NCBI RefSeq assembly: GCF_000219625.1
Contig: NC_018210.1
Span: 930,001-994,000 of the forward strand
Source of the DNA: Zymoseptoria tritici IPO323
Taxonomy: Eukaryota; Ascomycota; Dothideomycetes; Mycosphaerellales; Mycosphaerellaceae
Length of the DNA: 64,000 nucleotides
Reading direction: 5' to 3'
The position numbers and the translations under genes were made by a program. Of this stretch, positions 10,693 through 22,800 are shown piece after piece (position 1 is the stretch's first letter; every line of letters begins with the position of its first letter). The notes below the pieces were generated by a model. The model saw only the letters and a list, made by a program, of their open reading frames with translations. It searched no databases and was not told the DNA's origin.

Positions 10693-11662
10693 AGCGAGGT
10701 ATAGGACAGCGGAGGGTTCATACTGGTGAATGGGCGATATCTTGCAACGACGCGCGGCCACATCAAAACCCGACGCAAGTTATTTTTGCACATCGACGGC
10801 TGTGATCTCTCTGGACGTTGATGCTCCGGTCTGGCGTTTAGATCTCGTCCAGCAGTCTTGCTCGACGGTACTACTGGTCGATTTGCGGGAGTTGTATGAG
10901 TTTCCTTGGATGTATTGGTGGTGAGATTCGGTGTTCGTTCAGTGGAGACCAATGTATGTTGAAAGGAAGACGAGGACGAAAGGATGAGACCACCTGCAGC
11001 TCCACTTTCCCGAATGACTCAGCAGATGTTCTTGCCTCAGGCCAAAACGAAAACTCTTGCAATACCTACTCATCGATCTTTCTCTGCCATGTTCATACAA
11101 TGCCGTGATGCATCTGACCAGTGGCACTAAGACCATGGTCGTACCATGTGAGCTACTGAACTTCCCCTGCGACACAAATTCTTCCGGTCCAGCGTACCAC
11201 TAGACACCGACTCTTTTCATGCTTCAACCCACTTGTTGAGCGTCTGGACGTGGGCCGAATAAGGATCATTCGTCAACACTACGATTGAGTAACTCATGAA
11301 GACTTTCAAGCGGAACGGAGCCATAATCGTGCGGCAAGCATCTTGTGACGCACCATGAAATATCGTCTGAGAATGTGACCATCACGCTCATCCGGCCCAA
11401 CGAGGATGGCAAAGCCTTGGTTCAAGGTCAAAACTTCACAACCAAGTAAGGTATCTATCGTGAAGCAAGAGTGAGCGTTCTCATGATTCTACCACGGATC
11501 GATAGCCTGGACAACTGGTACTCGAAGCAGAAAAGTCAAATCGTTCACAATTATGGCAATGGACATCTATATAGCCTTCACCTCTGCTCCTCACTGGCCT
11601 GCAGTCAAAAATTTGCCACTCACACCAGATCTCCCAATCAACCGATGACTCCAACATCCAAC
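10693..11662. other. Intergenic, no confident gene
   Basis: Several 60-90 codon ORFs overlap on both strands; none has a signal peptide or family motif. A TATA-like CTATATAG lies near 11577-11584, about 80 bp upstream of the next start codon, and probably serves that gene. Confidence 0.4.
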
Positions 11663-12073
11663 ATGATCTCCACCTCCATCACCGCCTTTCTGGCTATTGC
11701 CGCCCGCTTTGTCCAAGTCCAAGGACAAAACATGACCTCCACCCAAGTCCACGTCTGCCCCACGACGCTCACCAAGCCGAACTCCATGAACGCCTGCACC
11801 TCGACTGTCTTCGGCTCCACTACTACCGAAGGCGTCGATTGCGGAGGCTGCAAGACTCTGGTAACCAGCACGCTTCAGGAAACCAGGTTCCACTACGGTG
11901 GAGGATTTGTACGTTCGATTCTTTCACATAATTTCGAACCCTCGCTAACTTGAACCTTGTTGTAGCAATGTCCACTCTACACTCCGATTCCAACGGTGAC
12001 GAAGGAGCTCACGACTGTGACGAGCTGCGAGCCGAGTATTGACATTCCTCGTTGTTATTGTCCGATTTGCTGA
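11663..12073 (+). CDS. Small secreted cysteine-rich protein, VDCGGC family (member 1)
   Basis: Exons 11663-11908 and 11966-12073 give 117 residues; the 57-bp intron is GT/AG and phase 0. The start at 11663 leaves a clean signal peptide ending near VQG; the in-frame ATG at 11645 would add six residues. The mature chain begins with a CPTT block, then N-A-C-T-S-T, the VDCGGC-x2-LVTST core (about residues 58-70), a Y-x-P-I-P-T-x-T-K segment and TTVTSCE. A C-terminal tail adds three cysteines, absent from the paralogue at 53311-53702; nine cysteines in total. Intron position and phase match the paralogue. No known domain recognised; probably extracellular. Confidence 0.82.
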
Positions 12074-12274
12074 GTGGCGGGAGAGAGGGAAGTGCTTTTG
12101 AGGCGGTTGGCATGGGTTGGAACATCAATTCATCTCGATCTCTGGAAGCTCTGCTGTACGTACAGCTCCGAATACAATACCATGGCTAAAGACTCAATTG
12201 TCGAGCATCAACGCTGTCCGAAACACGAATCTCAGCTATACCTACGGCATGCAATCCCATGGTACTTCCCTCAC

Positions 12275-13718
12275 TCAGTTCTTGAGAGCGACGCCGAATC
12301 TGTTCTCTCCACCGTCAAAAACCGCGAAAAACTGCTTCAAAAACACGTCACCGACAATCTGAACGTCTCCGGGTCCTTCCTGTAAACCACCATAGCACAT
12401 ACCACTGCCGTCGTCGAGAGGGGCATAGGCCATGTCTGTACCGTTGATAACCGCCATGTAGTCTCCCACCGCCAAGCCGAAGGATGGTAGAGTCTCCGTG
12501 CAGTCAAAGACCCAGCCGCCTTGCGAGGTGTCTGGGAAGGCAGATGAGACAGAGGCATAGTAGGCTCGCACGATGTCAGTGTCCATGTAGACGAGCGAGG
12601 TACCTGTGTCGGCAATGGCGGGGTTGCAGTATGTGCAGGGCGATTCCTGGCCATCGACGGAATAGCTTGGTGAATCGAATTGCCACCAGCCGTCGGAGTT
12701 GTCGATTGGCGTGTAGTGAATCTCGCCATGGTATTTCGCTGGATCGATCCGGCCGAATTCGTAGGTACCAGCGCCGGACGTCTCTTCGAGGTCGGCGGTG
12801 AAGACAGGTGAGGAGAGCTGCGGCATGACGTTCTCGAAGAATGTTTTCTGCTGTACTGGCTTGACGGTGCTGATGGTTGAGAACCCGAGACCAAGAAGTC
12901 CGTCGCTGGCGTCATCGGCGATGAATGCGCGAGAGAGTTGGGTGGCGAGCTCGACGCATTGCTTTTGAACGGTAGTGCCGCCAACGTCGACGACATCGTA
13001 GCCGACTACGCCACTTGCGCTGCTGCCGTCACCGTAGCGGATCTGCCACGTTGCGCCGTCGTATGATTCGAAGGTGTCGCTATTGTTGGGGTTGTAGAAC
13101 GAGTGGTCGCCGAGTGCGGACTGGCTCAGAAGCGAGGAGAAGACCCAGCTGAGAGATTGTTAGCACGCGGCTTTGCTGACGAAAGCGGTAATATTTGACT
13201 CACAGATCAGCGGAGCCGGTATCGAAGTTGAGGTTGACTTTTTGTCCGCCGACGGTCGTCTCTGTGAGGTACTCGGATTCGTTCTCTTCGGGCACTGCAG
13301 TGGCTTCACCGTCCTCATTGCTGGCGGTGGTTGTAGGAGCTCGTGAAGTGGAAGATGTCGAGGTCTTGAGGCTCGCAGATGACGACACAAACTCAGGTGG
13401 TCCAGTTGCAGACGGAGCGGTCGCGGTGACAAAAACGGTGTGTGTGAGCTGGATAGGAGCGCTCGAGACTGGGACTTGCGATGCGCGAATGCTGTAGGAG
13501 GGGACTGCGTCGGCATGATGGTAGCCTTCTCCACCGGAAACGATGCTCTCCCAGTATTTGCGGTGCGCGCGCTGAATCTCCTCATATCCTGAGACTTGGC
13601 GGCCGCGGGCATGGGCGTGGAATGAGCGCTTCTGAAGGCTGTTGATGTGAGGGGCGGCGAGAGCGACGGAGATCATCTCCAAAAGAGCGAGGAGAATCAT
13701 GGTAACGGAGGGCGCCAT
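12275..13718 (-). CDS. Secreted pepsin-like aspartic protease (A1 family)
   Basis: Exons 13204-13718 and 12275-13148 (55-bp intron, GT/AG) encode 462 residues. The ATG at 13718 starts a hydrophobic signal peptide ending A-L-A-A-P; a K-R site at about 29-30 and a long S/T-rich propeptide follow. Two catalytic Asp motifs are present: DTGSA with D166 and ADTGTS with D352, a spacing normal for pepsins. The flap region reads Y-G-D-G-S-S-A-S-G, and the protein ends with the usual FDGGENRFGVA-type strand. The S/T-rich stretch before the first active site (about 85-150) makes it longer than endothiapepsin-type enzymes. Lack of an obvious omega site argues for a soluble secreted enzyme. It is convergent with the secreted gene at 11663. 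Confidence 0.93.
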
Positions 13719-13959
13719 GGCGGCGTGGTAGGTCGTCGCGGAGAGAGAGCGATCGCGGGAGTAGGACGGTGAGGGTGAGTGAGGGAGTGATTGTCGATGG
13801 AGTGAAGTTTCGCTGCCGCTCTTATCGAGACGTCTGCCAAGACTCGTGATTGTTTGTTGGGAAGGCGCAACCAAGCACGGTGCAGATCAACGCGATGAAT
13901 ATGGCCAGATACGGAAATGAATGACGGAATCGTGGTAGCACGAGCATCGAGCACATGCA

Positions 13960-14150
13960 ACGCTAAATGCCCGTACAACTGACCTACCTGCCAACGTACC
14001 TGTACGCGTAAATGTTCGTGCAGATAAGTTACCAAGTACCGGTAAATGTCCTGTCGGGTAATTTGCCAGTCTCCGTACCTGTCAACGCATCTATCATCGT
14101 ACCTGTCAACGTACCTACACCACTAAATGTCCGTACAGATAACTTACATG
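13960..14150. repeat. Degenerate short repeats with TAAATGT-CCGTACA and GTACCTGTCAACG motifs
   Basis: The phrases CTAAATG-CCGTACA, GTAAATGT-CGTGCAGATAA and CTAAATGTCCGTACAGATAA recur, interleaved with GTACCTGTCAACG (twice) and similar CCAACGTACCTGTA. Spacing is irregular, so this is a decayed tandem array rather than a CRISPR. Confidence 0.5.
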
Positions 14151-14983
14151 TCCCTTGAGATCAAGGTATCCGTACCATCGACGGGAGACGGGCCATAGTG
14201 CCATACGACGAGTCTGTGAACCCACCAAGCGTTTCCGTGCGCGAATGACCACCTCCTGTCTTCCACAGTCACCTTGGCGAGGCGTTCCAGACAAGCTCCG
14301 TTTTGTTTGTCAGTGGCAGCATGACAGCGGAGCGAATGAGGCTGTCACAAGCCAAAATCCTCCATGACACCGTGTTCTCCTGTTTCCGCCTCATCAAGCG
14401 CCGTCCCGCGCCATCGACTCTAAGTCACATCCGCGGTCGGTGGCACCCATCCGTGACAGGACATGTATGCACATGTATGCAGTGCCGCGTATGATCGTCG
14501 CTCATATGCGCGGGTATCCGTCCTTTCCCGTCTCTCGGTGCGGCTCCGCTGCTTCACAGCGCTACACAGCGTTGGGTGTCTCGTTTCACGGGAAAGCGAT
14601 GAGGCACCCATTCGATGTCGTTGAAAGAGGGATGGAGAGGGATGAAACGTCGTCCCTTTGGGGCGGGGAGATTGCCGCGTGGCGCTAGTCTCAGTTTGGC
14701 GCTGGTTGCCTCAGGCAGAAGAGGTGAGGCCAATCTTGCCCATCAAGGTGGGCGAGGAATGGACACAAGGGCATCTTGTTGAGTGACTTCACCTCAATGA
14801 TACAGCGACACCTATCGGCACGAACGCCGTTGAAAGCTCTTTGTTCGCACCACCAGCTGATGGAACGAGTCCACCAAATTCATCATCCATCCATCCGTGA
14901 AACGAGCGGTCTGATCATGAGGAAGCCTCGCGGTCATCATCAACAGAACAGTCCAGTGGTCTTCTGAAGCAAACGTATCTTGA

Positions 14984-15078
14984 CACAATCGATAGGCCGT
15001 CACGAGGGATTTTGGGACGATCGATGAGCCGCCACGAGTGACTCTGGGACGATCGATGAACCACCACGAGCGCCCCAT
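14984..15078. repeat. 32-bp tandem repeat, about three copies
   Basis: The block TCGAT-x-G-CC-x-C-CACGAG recurs with starts at 14989, 15021 and 15053, an exact 32-bp period. Copies differ by several substitutions. Confidence 0.75.
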
Positions 15079-15201
15079 GAAACAAGTCCCCACACACAAC
15101 GACCGAACATGTAAAGGGATGAAACGGAACGTGGAAAATTCCATCACGCGAAGTGAACCCATGTCATTGCGTTGACTATCTACACTCCATCCAACAACTC
15201 T

Positions 15202-16455
15202 TTACTTCGAGGTGTCCACAACGTATCGCCCAGCGATAGCGCCCTTCTGCATCAAATCATACACACTCTGCAGCTCCGACAGACCGACCGTCTTGAACGG
15301 CGCCTTGATGAGGCCGCGGCGGTAGAACTCGATGGCTTCCGAGGAGTCTTTGCGGTTGCCGACGTAGGAGCCCTTGATGGTGACCTAGAGCGAGGAGTGT
15401 TAGTCAAGTGACCAAGGTGAGGGAGGATCATGCGCGAGAGGACTAACCATCTTGATGACCGACTCGAAGACGGGAGCCTTGAGGAATGCACCAGCGGGTA
15501 GACCGATGCAGACGACTGTGCCGCGAGGGCGGACGTACTGTACGACATTACTGATCAGCAAAGCATCTCAGGGAAGACAGGACAGGATATCAAGAACTCA
15601 CCTCAGCAGCCTGCTGGAACGGCTTCTCGTTGACAGCCACAAGGATGACAGCATGTGGACCAAGACCATCCTCAGTAGCGGCCTGGACATCCTTGACCAC
15701 ATTCTGCGACTGCGCAAAGTCGACAAAGGCGTACGAGCCGAGTTGCTCCAAGCACATCTTCTTCTTGTCATCACCAGTGTCGATCGCAATCGTCCGGAGA
15801 CCCATGGCGCGAGCGTACTGCTGCGCCAGCGATCCCAGACCACCGCCCGCACCAACGATAGCGACGGTTTGGCCTGGCTTCGCACCTGACTCCTTCAAGC
15901 CCTTGTAGACGGTGATGCCAGCGCAAAGGATGGGCGAAATTTCGTCCAACTTGCACTCCTTTGGGATGCGAGCGACGTGGGCGCCCTTGGCGATGCAGTA
16001 TTGCTGGAAGGAGCCGTCGACGGTGTAGCCGGAGAGGAGAGCCTTGCTGCAGAGGGGTTCGTCGGATTGTTGGCAGAAGTCGCAGGCGAGGCAGGAGCCG
16101 TTGATCCATTTCACGCCGGCATAGTCACCGCTGTGAATTGCCATGTCAGTAAATTCCCAGGTGAATACCATCAAGAGGAAGGGTTGAAGTCGGCTCACAT
16201 TTCAATATCTTGCACCAAGTCGCCTTTGGCTACAACAACACCGGCACCCTCATGACCACCGACGAGTGGGAGTTTTGTGGGCAGTGGCCAGTCACCATTG
16301 ACGGCGTGCAAGTCTGTGTGGCAGACGCCGGAGTACTTGATGTTGACAAGCACCTCATCTGGGCCAGGCTTCTGGACGGGAATTTTCTTGTAGACGACTG
16401 GTCCGCCGGTCTTCTCGACAACTTGGGCCCACTGCTCGGTAGGGATGTCGCCCAT
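15202..16455 (-). CDS. Zinc-dependent alcohol dehydrogenase (yeast ADH type)
   Basis: Exons 16199-16455, 15602-16130, 15448-15537 and 15202-15384 join in frame to 352 residues, the length of the yeast ADH family; all introns are GT/AG. Catalytic zinc ligands are C45 (in YSGVCHTD), H68 (GGHEGAG) and C155; structural zinc cysteines are C99, C102, C105 and C113. The Rossmann motif GAGGGLG is at 179-185, and D203 after the second strand indicates NAD rather than NADP. No targeting peptide is seen, so a cytosolic enzyme interconverting ethanol and acetaldehyde is expected. The first intron joins D-I-E-I to G-D-Y-A-G-V-K-W, a perfectly conserved junction, which supports the model. Confidence 0.94.
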
Positions 16456-18508
16456 TTTTGCGGTGATTGGAATTGGTAAAGTTTGGGAGATGTCGGGGTG
16501 GAGGTCAATTGGTATTGGAGGAGGAGGAATGGTCGAAGATGATGTTGGACGAAGAGAAACAAGAGGGAGATGGGATACTTATCATGCTGACCTGGCACCG
16601 CAAGATTCAAAACTTCCGCTCGACCCCACATTGGCCAGGCCATTGTTCAAATGAGGGGCACTCACCATTGAGCAATTCTCCATTCGGCCAGATGGTCCAT
16701 CCGCAGGAGCTGCAACAAGCCACTCAAGGCTCCACGATCTGGACCGGAAATGGAAGATGGTCATGCACGAGACGTCAAGCAGTGGCGGGGAGAGAGCCTC
16801 TGGACCGGGCAATCTACGTTTCCGTGGAGGATGCTGATGTTGATCCAGTAGCAAGCAATGGCGATACGCCAGGCCGCTGATGAGCTTGATGTGCATGTTC
16901 CCTGCAGGTGGATGACGCCAAGTCGAAGCTATGCCGCTGCGAGATCTGCCAGTACCGGACAAGGGTAGGAAAGATTGAGAGCTCTCTCATCATCTGCCCC
17001 TCCATAACCAGGACGGCATTGGCTGCGTACCAAAGTACTATCCGCGCGTTTTCCTAGAGCTGGAGGAGAGCAGCCACGCAAGTGTTGAGTGTTCTTCATG
17101 AAAGATCTGACTGCCTGTCAGCCCATTGGAGTACCCTCATGAGACTCGGTCCGACAATTGCCCGGTCATGGAGCTGGGAAGCATGGTCAAAACGAATGTG
17201 TCGATGTGAGTCCAGCAGGCCAGCATACTCGAGGTGTAGCTGTGTAGGGCTGGCATGCAGTATTCGGCGGCACGGAGACGCCGTCTTGTGGGGTAAGAAA
17301 GTTAGAGGACCAAAGAAGGAGAAACCGTGCAGCGCATTGCGGGGAAAGCTGCGTAAGGTAGGCTTCGACGGGCCTGCTATCGTGGCTGGAGTGGCTTTGA
17401 GAAGCAGGTTCCAGGCAAGGTCTGGACCTGGCTTCGCAGGTTCAAAGGTCCGGAGAGCTTGTGAACAATGTCCACAGGACAGAGATGTTTCATTAACTCC
17501 CGTCATTTCCAGCGAGTTGCAGTTGACAGAAGTCCGTACAGCCACGTCCTCAGTGAAAGTCCGCTGCTGACATCGACGTCCGCACACTGCTCCGAGCGCT
17601 GGTGGGGAGAGAACTCAGGCCATGAATCAGAGATGGAAGAGCTCCATCCCTGTTCTCCGGACAACGAGCTATCATGCGGCCATTTCGAGTCGCGCCGGAA
17701 GGCCGATCCAGGTCCAAGCCCCAGGTGCGTCTCGCGGCGTAGCAGGTCTCTGGTGGAAGGATTCGAGGGGAGAGGTCGACGTTTCAGAAGCTGGCTCCCT
17801 GATGTGGCTTATATAGTCCGAAGACAGTGGAGCTGATCCTTGAACCCTTTGTCCGGACGACCAATGAGATGGAGGCAGCTGTGTGGGGTGAGTTCACCGC
17901 GGACTGGCGGAAGAAAGAACTCGTCTCTGACTCTTTACCCTTCCTGCGTGACCAGCGGATGTCTTTCTTGAGCCGTCTCATCCTTGATCGGATCACCGGC
18001 GAGAACGATTGCTTGTCGATGAGACTTCGGCATGCCAATGTTCCCATTGGGCCGTCCTCACGAACCTGTGAGGTAGCCACCTGGCTCGAGTCCTTTCGGC
18101 CTTCAATCCGTAGCGCCTCTTGGAGATGGAAATGAGGAGGGTAGCAACCTCAGCACCGGATCTCTCTCAGAGGTGAAACGGGCAATGCCGTGTCTCTGAT
18201 GCGAGATCTCGCGCGGACATTGACCGTTGTCCAGGCGAGGCCCATCGCGTCCTGCTTGCTGAGATCTTGTGTGCCGGATATCTCTCTTCCACGCATCGAT
18301 GTCTGAAGACGTTCTCGGGGCGCGCACATGGAGACGAGGTTCAAAGTATAGCAACCTGCTCAGTCAGTGCGAGAAAGAGGCGGACGTGATGTTGATATGA
18401 AGGTGTCCTGCCGATGGCTTGAATGAGAAGACCTTGATGGACCGAGCGTCCCATCTTGCGACCTTGATGGCGGTGATGGAGCAGTGCTTTGCTGACTGGA
18501 CAGATGCT
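16456..18508. other. Intergenic, no gene recognised
   Basis: About 2 kb between the alcohol dehydrogenase and the Copia element. ORFs up to 163 codons occur on both strands near 17.1-17.6 kb, mirror each other and lack motifs. The first few hundred bases should hold the dehydrogenase promoter (T/C-rich on its strand). A TATA-like TTATATAG lies near 17810. Confidence 0.45.
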
Positions 18509-18513
18509 AATGG

Positions 18514-18684
18514 TATTGTGATTGGACTTAAGCTAAGTGGAAGAAGACCTCTAATTAGCAGGTATATATTATTATGCAGAGAGAATCTTAAGTATAAGAT
18601 TCTTACTTTAGCTATCTGTATATAGGAATGCCTTAGCACTAGTTACGTGCACTTTACTAATAGTTAGTCTAATAATCTATAACA
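18514..18684 (-). repeat. Copia LTR (left; 3' LTR of the minus-strand element)
   Basis: 171 bp; the first ~63 bases are free of RIP changes relative to the other LTR, and the last ~92 bases carry about ten C-to-T or G-to-A changes. Confidence 0.92.
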
Positions 18685-19760
18685 CTCCCCTATTAGCAGC
18701 TGCATTATTACGAGCTGTCTATTACCTAAATATAGTAGGTATTTACCTACTACGTAGCTAATACTCGGCTTTAGCTTGTTAAAAAGCATCTTCTTCTAGC
18801 TTTTTTATTCCTCTACTTTACAATCTATACCTCTTATCTATTTAGCTAATTTATTAGCTAATCTATTATCTATCCCTTATAGCTATTAACAATATAATTT
18901 ATATTACTAGCTATAGCTTCTAGAAGAAGAGTAGCTTTCTCTGTCCCTAGGAAAACCTTTTAGCAAGTTATCGATAAAGTAAGAGCTATTAATAGTAGAG
19001 ATCTCTTATAGATCTATAAAAATAGTTCTATAGCACATTAGACTATATATTAACTTATTAGAGGAGAGATAAATAGACACTATAATAAAGTAAATATTAG
19101 GGCTTAGGGTCCCTTCTCTTTTATAGCTTGCTTTAATAGGTTTATAGCTAAGCTTAATAAAGATCTCCTTACTATAGACCTTATTAATATAGTAATAAAG
19201 GAGCTATATAACCTAAGGGAGTAGGCCTTCCTAGTAGAAAACTACCCTAGTCTAATAACTCCTAATCCTTAAGGATTTGTATTATGCTATAACTAGACTC
19301 CTCTTAGCTAAATATTAAGCTCTAATAAGGCAGAGATAAAGTAGTAGTTAGTAGTATAGCATCCTATGTATATTCTCCTTAAAATCCCTTCTTCCCTAAT
19401 AGAAACTAATATTCTCTTAGGCTTTAAATTAAGATTCTAGGGGAATTAGCTTAGTCTTTTAGTAGTAGTTTTAGGGGGGTAGGCTGCAGGTTCTAGGATA
19501 TGCTCTAATACTTTTAGGTTTTTATAGAAAAGTTTTCCTTTAGCTAGGTATTTTTCTTATAGTTTCTTAGATGCTTTTATAGAGGTATGTAGTTACCTCC
19601 TTTCCTTTATATAGATAAGAATAAAATAAGTGTTCTAAGTATTATGCTTCTTAGTTTTATAATAAATAAAATAGTATAATTCTAGGGAGGGAATCCTTCT
19701 TAGGTAGGAATATAGGTATTAAGGCATAAATTTAAGAGCAATTTCCCTCTTCTTATTAAG

Positions 19761-19831
19761 GGCTAGTTAGTCTAGTAGTATAATTTCTAACTACAAATTA
19801 GAAGGTTACAGGTTTAATTCCTATATTAGCC
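19761..19831 (+). tRNA. tRNA-like relic (Cys-type anticodon after allowing for RIP) inside the Copia element
   Basis: The 71 bases can fold as a tRNA. GGCTAGT pairs with ATTAGCC as a 7-bp acceptor stem (one G-T). The D-arm contains an A-box-like GTCTAGTAGTATAA. TCTAA pairs with TTAGA around a 7-base loop CTACAAA, and ACAGG faces CCTAT around TTTAATT. The loop reads ACA as anticodon; undoing one G-to-A change gives GCA (Cys). Mismatches are all of C-to-T or G-to-A type, as expected from RIP. It lies between the RNase H region and the 3' LTR, antisense to the element. I regard it as a decayed, captured tRNA gene, not a working one. Confidence 0.6.
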
Positions 19832-19841
19832 TCTCTTATGT

Positions 19842-19875
19842 GTCTATGTTAGCTGCCTAACATAGACATATAAGT
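19842..19875. repeat. Inverted repeat hairpin next to the tRNA relic
   Basis: TGTGTCTATGTTAG and CTAACATAGACATA face each other around a short GCTGC-type loop, forming a near-perfect 14-bp stem directly downstream of the tRNA-like sequence. It has kept its pairing despite heavy RIP around it. Confidence 0.6.
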
Positions 19876-19899
19876 ATCTTTTTGCTAGATTTATAAATC

Positions 19900-22800
19900 T
19901 ATACATTAGAAGATAGTATTTAGGGATTTTAGTTTTATTAGACAGTCTGCAAGCTATATGTCTGTCCTTATAAACTCTACCTTAATACTCCCCTTATTAT
20001 GTTATTCTCTGTAGTAATAGTTCCTAAGAGAGATATGTCTTAATCTTTTAGAGTTAGCATAGTTTTCTATAAGGCTAATAGCTAATTAATTATCTACTTT
20101 AATAAGGATAGTAGAAATGCTTTTAGCCTAGGTAAAGGGCTAGAGCTTATTAATAAGATTCCTTACCTAATTTACTTCTCTTGTTACCTTAGTAAGAGAG
20201 AAGTACTCTGCCTTAGTACTAGATAGCACTACTTCTTTCTATAGTTAAGATCTTTAGATAACTAGGCCTCCTGCAATTTTAAAGAGCATTCCTAAGGTAG
20301 ACCTAGATATACTAGGATTATTAGCAAAGTTAGAGTCTAAGAATACTTTAATCTAAATTTGCTCCTTAGTTTTCCTATATATAAGGCACTTGTTAATTAT
20401 GCTTACAATATATCTCTAGATGTGTTTAGCTACCTAAACATACAAAGGTCCTAGGTTCTAAAGGAACCTTATATAGTAGTTAATAGCAAAACTAATATTT
20501 AGTCTAGTATAGTTTAACAGATGTTGCAGTTCCCTAATAATCTTATTAAAGAGATTATAGTCCTCCTTTGTTCCCTTATCCTAAAGGGGTTTAAGGAGGG
20601 TATTAAGGGGGTACTTAACACTCTTTGCATTACTAAGACTATGTCCTTAAAGTTTGTCTCTAGAATAGTGTTCCTAAGAGACAGATATAGAGCTATCTTT
20701 CCCTTCCTTTAGGTAAAGTCTAAGAAAGACATTAGTATTAACAACCTTAATTATATACTTCTGCTTTAATCCCTTAATTAGCTTGTTAATCTTATAGTCT
20801 AACTATCTAAAGATCTAGAAGTTATCTATATAAAGGAGAATAAGGATGCCTTTCCCTTAAAAGAGGCAAGTATCGCTAATAGTTCTTATTAGACTAAGCT
20901 TTTAGAGAGTGTCTATAATATCGTAGTGCTAAAGAGTAGCTGCCTACTTAAGCCTATACAGTCCTTTCTTAATATATATAATATACTTGTAGGCATCTTT
21001 CTTAAAGAGATAAGCTCCCTCTAGTAGCTTAATAAAGATCTGCTTATCTAGGTTTAGATTTAGGAATGTAGTCTTAATATTAACTTATCTCCTCTTCTAG
21101 CTAAAGTTAACTAAGAGGGACAGAAGTATTCTCCCTATTATAGCTCTTAGAGTAGGAGCAAAGGTATTAATATAGTTAAGTCCCTTTCTTTATATAAATC
21201 CCCTAGCCGTCTATCTAGCCTTATACTTCTCTATAGTTCTATCTAAGAGTACCTTAATCTTAAAGACCTATTTCCCTATAAGAGGGACTCTCCCCTTAGG
21301 GAGGGTGCTAATAAGTTTCTATTTAAGGCATCCTATAGACTTAAGTAACTTAGCTTCCTTAATAATAGCTTTCTCCTATTCCTTATAATTAGATCTAGAG
21401 AGAGCTTCTTTAATTGTCTTAGGATTAGACAGATTAGGATTTGTTACTTTAAGTCCTATCTTCTAGATCTTACTATAGTCTTTTCTTATAACTAATCTTC
21501 TACTTCTTAAGAGTCTAAATATGCCTAAGCTTTTAGGACTTGCTTTATTGCCTAATTTCTTAGGTCTCTTAGGGCTTCTCCCTACTTTCCTCTTTCCTAT
21601 AATATAAATATTTAGGAAGGGAGTTATAGCATAATCTTAGAGGTCTTCCCTTTTAGGGCAATTCTCTGCTAATACTTAATATTATAGCTATATTAATAAG
21701 GTATTAGCCTGCTCCTAGAATCCCTTAGGACTTCCTTAGAATCCCTTAGGACTTCCTATTTCCTTAGAAATATACTCCCCCTAAGCTAGCTAGGAGGCTT
21801 CTTTATACTTAGTAGCCTCTAGCTAATTAGGCTTAGACTGCTTATATTAGTTATCCTAGGACTATATATCCTAATTTAATATTTGCTCCCCCTAAGATAT
21901 TAAAAGGGAGGCTTAGTTTCTCTCTCTCTATATAGTATTAAATATGTTCTCTACTTCTTAAAGATAAGAAGTAGTAAGAGGTTAGGCATCTTGCCCTTAG
22001 GCATCCTAGCCCTAATCTTAATCCTTAGTATAGATAGTATAGACTTTATGTTCTATAGTAATAGGTTATATTAGTTGTAGGAAACTCTCCCCCTAGAAGT
22101 CTAGGGCAGCAGGTATTATACTATATACCTTATCCTTATTATATGTTATATAAGGAAAGGTTATAATCTTATACTAAAACCTAGTAAGGGCAGATAGTTT
22201 AAACTTCTAAACTATATAGTTAGTTAAAGTATTCTCCTAGAATCCTAGATTCTAGTATTTCTCTGCTCTAGGATAGAACTTCTATAAATTAGGTTTCCCC
22301 TAATTATATAGATATGCTCTATATCTAAATCTCCTAACCTTTGTTAGATTAATATATAGAGTTCTAGTATTAAGATCTTAATTAAATTCCTAAAGAGGAA
22401 TCTTGTTAGTTAACAAGCATACTAGCCTGTTAGTAAGGAAGATTGTATATATAACTACAAAACTTTAGAGAGGGAGAGGTAGGCTAGAGTTAATTATTAT
22501 TGCTCTTACCTTATTAAGAATAACCTTATTAGATAATTCTACAATTCTATTCTACTTAGGAGTATAGGGAGCTAAGAAATCCTATCTTAGTTCCTTATTC
22601 TCTACAAATGTAATTAGATTATTATTATTAAACTCTCCTCTTCTATCTAAGAACTAGATCTTAACTATCTTTTTATACTAGTTAAATGTCTTAGTAGTCT
22701 ATTTCTTAATAATTTGTGCAGCTTGTAATTTAAGCTTGCAGAAGATAGCCTATCTCCTTCTTAACTTTGCATTAGTAATTATAAGGATATACTTGTATCT

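Larger units (their letters stand above)
13719..15201. other. Intergenic between protease and alcohol dehydrogenase, with degenerate repeats
   Basis: No convincing gene. ORFs here overlap on both strands and lack motifs. The region includes the protease promoter, a degenerate repeat at 13960-14150 and a short tandem repeat near 14984-15078. Confidence 0.45.

Noticed and set aside
13960..14150. Short repeats resembling a CRISPR array
   Set aside because: Spacing and repeat length are irregular, repeats are degenerate, and the genome is eukaryotic.
17082..17587. Mirror ORFs of about 162 codons on the two strands
   Set aside because: Both are open by chance in GC-rich sequence; no motif, and neither has a plausible neighbour exon.
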